A stretch of DNA of 8,788 nucleotides from contig JAEWIK010000091.1 of the NCBI GenBank assembly GCA_023387135.1, forward strand, positions 1 through 8,788, given 5' to 3'. Numbering within the stretch: the first letter of the stretch is position 1; every line of letters begins with the position of its first letter. A model generated the notes under the pieces. That model saw only the letters and a list, made by a program, of their open reading frames with translations, was not told the origin of the DNA and did not search any database. This document shows, one piece after another, positions 6,364-8,788 of this stretch. Position numbers and translations under genes: made by a program. This DNA comes from Actinomycetes bacterium (GTDB lineage: Bacteria; Actinomycetota; Actinomycetes; Propionibacteriales; Propionibacteriaceae).

Positions 6364-6667
6364 CCCCGTGCGGTGGCGTCCGCGCTGGGCGGTCGTCGTC
6401 GCGGTGGCCGGTGTCGTGCTGGGCGCCTTCGCGCTCGGGGTCGGCCTGTTCTTCGTCATCTCCGACCTCGTCGAACGCGGCGACCCGTTCGACGGGCTGG
6501 TGGCTGTCATCGGCGGGATGATCGGGACACCCGGCCTGCTGACGGCGCTTCCCTTCGCCGTCTTCCTGGCCCGCCGCGGCGGCAAGGTGCCCTTCTTCCT
6601 CGGCCTCGGTGTCGTGGCGGTCGCCGCCCTCTGGCTCCTGCTGGGCGTCGGCCTGCGCCTGTTCTAG
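6338..6667 (+). CDS. Small three-helix membrane protein, overlapping and probably coupled to the AlkD-like gene
   Basis: This 109-aa protein has a short polar N-terminus (MQQFSQPANPVRWRPR) and three hydrophobic segments at about 17-42, 52-77 and 84-107, joined by DLVERGDP and ARRGGK. I recognise no family. The start GTG 6338 lies 26 bp inside the upstream gene in another frame and has a strong Shine-Dalgarno, AGGGAGGA (6325-6332), five bases before it, so translation from the same mRNA is likely. Codon use is as GC-biased as in the genes to its left (36 of 40 counted codons end in G or C), marking it as native. Its stop TAG (6665-6667) shares the palindrome CTAG with the stop of the convergent gene. 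Confidence 0.8.
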   Translation: MQQFSQPANPVRWRPRWAVVVAVAGVVLGAFALGVGLFFVISDLVERGDPFDGLVAVIGGMIGTPGLLTALPFAVFLARRGGKVPFFLGLGVVAVAALWLLLGVGLRLF

Positions 6668-7242
6668 CCGCTGCTCCCCAGCGGGGCGCTCCCTTCGTCG
6701 ATCCCCGGGCCCACCTCGACCGTCGTCCGGGGATTCGCATCCTGGCCGGGTTTTTCACCTTCGTGAGCCACCGCCTGTGTAGTGGGTCGTCCCCCATCGG
6801 TGCCCCGCTTCTCCTCTATGGCACGCATGCGCTCTCTCCGTTTACGACGAAGTGCATTAACCGTTCGTTCGAAGTCCGACCGGAACATGGAACGATGCCC
6901 CAAGATGTAGAGCAACAAGACTCCGGCTCCGCTTGTCTGGCTGAAGGCCACCGTGCCCAAATCTGAAAGATCCGGCGGTCCGCCAAGGGCGTACTGTCCG
7001 AGACGGAACAGATTGTCCACAAGTGTGAATCCCGCGATCAGGGCGACGCCCCACACCGCGCCGACCTCAAGAGCTGCAACGACCCGAACCCGGCGTCGTA
7101 GCGAGGGAGGAAGGATTCTGGCCCTTCCCCAGTCGCTCCAGAACACAGGAGGACGACCTAGGAGGATCACGGCATAGGCGATGAACAGAGTGGCGATTAT
7201 CCCTGACGTGAACATCAGGTGCTGAGCAAACCTATCGGTCAC
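6664..7242 (-). CDS. Three-helix membrane protein with charged C-terminal tail, unknown function
   Basis: The 192-aa product has hydrophobic segments at about 11-29, 53-75 and 96-115. A basic helical stretch follows (RRKRRERMRAIEEKRG, 132-147), then a Gly/Pro/Thr-rich tail of about 45 residues that looks disordered. The basic residues after the last helix suggest a cytoplasmic C-terminus. I do not recognise the family. The GTG start at 7242 has no Shine-Dalgarno but has CACACT six bases upstream, a poor -10 in the leaderless position. Its codon use differs from its left neighbours: only about two thirds of the first 40 codons end in G or C, against about 90% in the adjacent small membrane protein. 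This suggests a separate origin. The stop TAG overlaps the convergent gene's stop at CTAG 6664-6667. Confidence 0.75.
   Translation of the reverse strand: MTDRFAQHLMFTSGIIATLFIAYAVILLGRPPVFWSDWGRARILPPSLRRRVRVVAALEVGAVWGVALIAGFTLVDNLFRLGQYALGGPPDLSDLGTVAFSQTSGAGVLLLYILGHRSMFRSDFERTVNALRRKRRERMRAIEEKRGTDGGRPTTQAVAHEGEKPGQDANPRTTVEVGPGIDEGSAPLGSSG
6668..6684 (+). terminator. Short GC hairpin just after the small membrane protein gene
   Basis: CCGCTG (6668-6673) pairs perfectly with CAGCGG (6679-6684) around the loop CTCCC, starting one base after the TAG at 6667. It may end the AlkD-like operon. It has no U-tract, only a 6-bp stem, and lies within the coding end of the convergent 192-aa gene, so it is a weak candidate. 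Confidence 0.3.
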
Positions 7243-7254
7243 TCAGCTAGTGTG
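7243..7254 (-). promoter_or_regulatory. Weak candidate leaderless -10 of the 192-aa gene
   Basis: On the minus strand CACACT (7249-7254) stands six bases before GTG 7242, the same spacing as at the TSUP and 241-aa genes. The first base departs from TANNNT, so support is mainly positional. No Shine-Dalgarno or -35 is visible. Confidence 0.25.
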
Positions 7255-7284
7255 CCCAGCGCCCGGGTCGTTCGCAGGGCAAAA

Positions 7285-7309
7285 CCGGTCTTCCCGAGGT
7301 GAAGACCGG
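7285..7309 (-). terminator. Intrinsic terminator (9-bp stem plus T-run)
   Basis: CCGGTCTTC (7285-7293) pairs perfectly with GAAGACCGG (7301-7309) around a 7-base loop. Read on the minus strand the stem is followed directly by TTTTGCCC, a short U-tract. On the plus strand it is followed by CTTT, so it may also work in that direction. This is the best terminator in the window. The nearest upstream minus-strand gene ends at 7590, about 280 bases away, and the promoter of the 192-aa gene begins just beyond, so it insulates that gene from the transcript to its right. Confidence 0.7.
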
Positions 7310-7589
7310 CTTTCCGCCCAACCGTAAGCCTTTTGGCGTCCACGCATGAAGCAAACACCACCGACCCACCGACCGCGTGAACGCTGTCGACGAAGCCAAG
7401 CGGCCAAGCGCGCCGTCACGTCCTGCGCGCACTGTGACCGCCCCTCAACGAGAGCCCGCCCGCGCTGCGAGCGCGCCAACTCTGCTGCAAGTGTCTGACG
7501 GCCACCGCGGGTCCCTGAGAGCCTGGCGACCTGCGAGGATCTTCGGCAGTCTCACGACGTAGGTGGGACGGCCGCTATCCCGACAACGC
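7310..7589. other. Non-coding stretch between the terminator and the 241-aa gene
   Basis: No convincing gene is seen in these 280 bases. Short frames exist on both strands (for example 7377-7562 plus, 61 aa, and a minus frame ending at 7445), but none has a ribosome site, a family resemblance or a start-proximal -10. No tRNA T-arm consensus was found. Its right end contains one arm of the inverted repeat at 7557-7606. It could be a long 3' untranslated region, a small RNA, or gene debris. Confidence 0.4.
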
Positions 7590-7606
7590 CTAGAGTCCCA
7601 CCACGT
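7557..7606. repeat. Inverted repeat straddling the stop codon of the 241-aa gene
   Basis: ACGTAGGTGGGAC (7557-7569) pairs with GTCCCACCACGT (7595-7606): 8 bp perfect, one bulged A, then 4 bp more, around a 25-base loop. The right arm is in the last codons of the 241-aa gene and its TAG stop (7590-7592) is in the loop. It could be a weak terminator, an RNA-stability hairpin or a protein-binding or recombination site. There is no U-tract. Confidence 0.4.
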
Positions 7607-8315
7607 AGACGCTTTCCTCGTGAGCGACGAGTTCCTCATCCTCCCAGATGACCTTGATCCAGAGCGGCTCGCCGTGGCGCCCCGTCCGCGGCGTAGCTAT
7701 GAACTCAGCCGTCATCTTTGGCGGCATCTCGGGCCAATACCAGCTAGACGTGTCTGTAGGCAGCTTGGTGAGTTCCTGTGACCTCAACGTAACGTGGTAG
7801 GCCGTTACTGACTTGCTCACGTTGGTAAGCACGAAGGTGAAGCCCCCGCGGAATCTTGCTGACCACGACACAGGATCAGGCGTCTCAGTATTCGCCGTGT
7901 CGGCGCCCGGGTCGTTCTGGCCCAAGCGCTGCGACTCGCCCTGCGTCAGCGCCATGTTCCGGAGGGCAAGCATTGTCGCGAGACGGCTGCGCTCGGATGC
8001 TGCCTGCTTCTCCTGGCCGTCCCTTATGGCCTTCTCCATGGCGTGGTACTCATCCACGGCCACGAGTTGGAATGCCTGTCCTTGGTTGGGAGCCTCTAGT
8101 TTTCGGAGTGCTTCAGCCCTGATGCGCTTCGTAGTGGTGAGCCGGATACTGGAAATGAAGGCAGCAAAGCGACGAGCGGCGGCGGCCACTGGTTTCCGAG
8201 CCTTGGGGGAAGAGGTGATGATGAGAGTGGCAACGCCGGCGATGATGCCACCAACGACGGCCGTGCCGAGCGGCGACGTGTCCGCCCAACGCCAGAAGTC
8301 CGTCCACCAAGACAC
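7590..8315 (-). CDS. Membrane-anchored protein with helical middle and probable beta-strand C-terminal domain, unknown function
   Basis: The 241-aa product begins with a Trp-rich amphipathic stretch (MSWWTDFWRWADTS) and a Gly-rich hydrophobic helix at about 17-34. A basic stretch at 37-50 (KARKPVAAAARRF) suggests the rest is cytoplasmic. Residues 60-130 are charged and probably helical, perhaps coiled coil. A linker rich in Asp, Thr and Pro (133-149) leads to a C-terminal domain of about 90 residues with alternating strand-like segments (GGFTFVLTNVSKSVTAYHVTLRS, PLWIKVIWEDEELVAHEESVYVV), possibly an Ig-like sandwich. I recognise no family. The GTG start at 8315 lacks a Shine-Dalgarno, but TATCCT stands six bases upstream. 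Codon bias is weaker than in genes left of 6667 (26 of 80 counted codons end in A or T), suggesting acquisition. Confidence 0.75.
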   Translation of the reverse strand: MSWWTDFWRWADTSPLGTAVVGGIIAGVATLIITSSPKARKPVAAAARRFAAFISSIRLTTTKRIRAEALRKLEAPNQGQAFQLVAVDEYHAMEKAIRDGQEKQAASERSRLATMLALRNMALTQGESQRLGQNDPGADTANTETPDPVSWSARFRGGFTFVLTNVSKSVTAYHVTLRSQELTKLPTDTSSWYWPEMPPKMTAEFIATPRTGRHGEPLWIKVIWEDEELVAHEESVYVVGL

Positions 8316-8327
8316 GGCGAAAGGATA
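8316..8327 (-). promoter_or_regulatory. Candidate leaderless promoter (-10) of the 241-aa gene
   Basis: On the minus strand TATCCT (8322-8327) fits TANNNT and is followed by six bases and GTG 8315, predicting transcription from the start codon. TTGAGA (8341-8346) resembles a -35 but is only 13 bases away, too close. No Shine-Dalgarno is present. Confidence 0.5.
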
Positions 8328-8392
8328 CTGGCTCGCATCGTCTCAACGGCTAGCGGCGACAGTTATACACGCCGGGCGCCTGGATATGGCAA

Positions 8393-8788
8393 TCACTTGT
8401 GCAGCTGATGCCGGCGTCGATCCCTGACGTTGCGCGAGGCACGAAGGCTCGGCGGCGCCGCTGTGCCGGACGACGGCTTCATGACTTGTCCCTCGTTTAT
8501 CGGGCCGACGTCAATCATCGTCGGGGACGCGCCCGCCATCCTCCGGGCGCCGCTGGGGCGGAGGAGGCCCTTCGAGACTCTTCGCTGTCGGTCGGACATT
8601 AGCCCATCGTCCTCAGGGGCGGGGCCTCCGCCGATCCCCGAGGTCGGGCGTAGGGGTGAGCCGCCAGGGGCCGGCGACGTCGGACGCCCCGACGGGACGG
8701 TGTCGAACTCCCGAGAGGTGTGACGCCTTTGGTCTTGTTGAGGGCCGGTTGGTGCGTAGGTGGTGGTGCGTTCGTACGTAGTTGGTGG
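8393..8788 (-). CDS. Uncertain reading frame running off the right edge, unknown product
   Basis: On the minus strand this frame has no stop from the window edge to TGA 8393-8395 (131 codons), with one internal ATG at 8599 that could start a 68-aa product. The translation is rich in Pro, Thr, Gly and Arg and looks disordered; I recognise no family. From 8599 onward about 80% of codons end in G or C, with codon position 1 more GC-rich than position 2 by my rough count, the order expected in real genes. The edge-proximal part is less biased. An overlapping plus-strand frame (8430-8723, TTG start) shares the same third positions, so composition cannot separate them well. It could be the tail of a gene entering from the right, or chance openness in GC-rich DNA. 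Confidence 0.22.
   Translation of the reverse strand, partial: PPTTYERTTTYAPTGPQQDQRRHTSREFDTVPSGRPTSPAPGGSPLRPTSGIGGGPAPEDDGLMSDRQRRVSKGLLRPSGARRMAGASPTMIDVGPINEGQVMKPSSGTAAPPSLRASRNVRDRRRHQLHK
8751..8788 (+). repeat. G/T-rich imperfect direct repeat at the right edge
   Basis: CGTAGGTGGTGG (8755-8766) recurs as CGTAGTTGGTGG (8777-8788), 11 of 12 identical with a 22-base period. GGTGCGT also occurs twice (8751-8757 and 8764-8770). The plus strand from about 8724 is markedly G/T-rich. The window ends inside the second copy, so whether this is a longer array, the end of an insertion element or chance cannot be told. Confidence 0.3.

Noticed and set aside
5569..6585. 338-codon minus-strand frame over the AlkD-like gene
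   Set aside because: Low-complexity Arg/Gln/Pro/His-rich translation; antisense shadow of the AlkD-like and 109-aa genes.
7377..7562. 61-codon plus-strand frame
   Set aside because: No ribosome site or -10 near the GTG, Ala/Arg/Pro-rich translation and no resemblance to a family.
8529..8550. 7-bp GC hairpin (GCGCCCG/CGGGCGC) as a terminator
   Set aside because: No U-tract, no gene end adjacent, and it lies inside possible coding frames; GC-rich DNA yields such stems often.
7558..8763. Shared 9-mer CGTAGGTGG at 7558-7566 and 8755-8763 as flanking direct repeats
   Set aside because: Nine-base matches are expected many times by chance in a window this size, and nothing else supports a mobile element.
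7310..8788. tRNA gene or att site marking an island boundary
   Set aside because: No T-arm or anticodon-arm pattern found on either strand; TGTCGAACTCCC near 8700 resembles a T-loop but has no pairing stem.
1..8788. CRISPR array, toxin-antitoxin pair or phage defence operon
   Set aside because: No regularly spaced repeats, no small paired genes with such motifs, and no nuclease, helicase or NTPase genes in the accessory part.

Overview
The window is high-GC, gene-dense DNA with strongly GC-biased third codon positions, many GTG starts and TANNNT-type -10 hexamers. This fits an actinobacterium (Actinomycetota, possibly Propionibacteriales). The assignment rests on composition and gene content, not on a marker gene.

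Left and central part (1-6667), ordinary chromosomal genes. The window opens in the C-terminal third of a stand-alone 5'-3' exonuclease (+). It runs tail-to-tail into metW (-), which is ATGA-coupled to metX (-); together these are the homoserine O-acyltransferase step of methionine synthesis. Divergent from metX is a GatB/YqeY-domain protein (+). Its 3' end overlaps an MFS_3-type exporter (-). A 157-bp divergent intergenic region with a perfect 16-bp inverted repeat separates the exporter from a TSUP (TauE/SafE-like) permease (+). A small divergent 4Fe-4S protein (+) follows. A GC hairpin separates it from a convergent 117-aa four-helix membrane protein (-). Then come an AlkD-like DNA glycosylase (+) and a small three-helix membrane protein (+) whose start lies inside the glycosylase gene.

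Right part (6664-8788), different in character. Two genes of unknown function lie on the minus strand: a 192-aa three-helix membrane protein and a 241-aa protein with one N-terminal membrane helix, a helical middle and a probable beta-strand C-terminus. Third-position GC drops from about 90% to roughly two thirds in the codons I counted. Gaps are longer (347 and 473 bp) and hold a clear intrinsic terminator, a larger inverted repeat and an uncertain reading frame that runs off the right edge. This looks like acquired or accessory DNA. I found no integrase, transposase, tRNA or CRISPR in it.

Two architectural themes recur. Three of four convergent pairs overlap at their 3' ends (28, 20 and 4 bp), the last sharing one CTAG for both stop codons. 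Several genes lack a Shine-Dalgarno sequence and instead have a -10 hexamer 6-8 nt before the start codon, which predicts leaderless mRNAs. I saw no clear new multi-gene system. The least explained material is the pair of unknown membrane proteins and the non-coding DNA around them.
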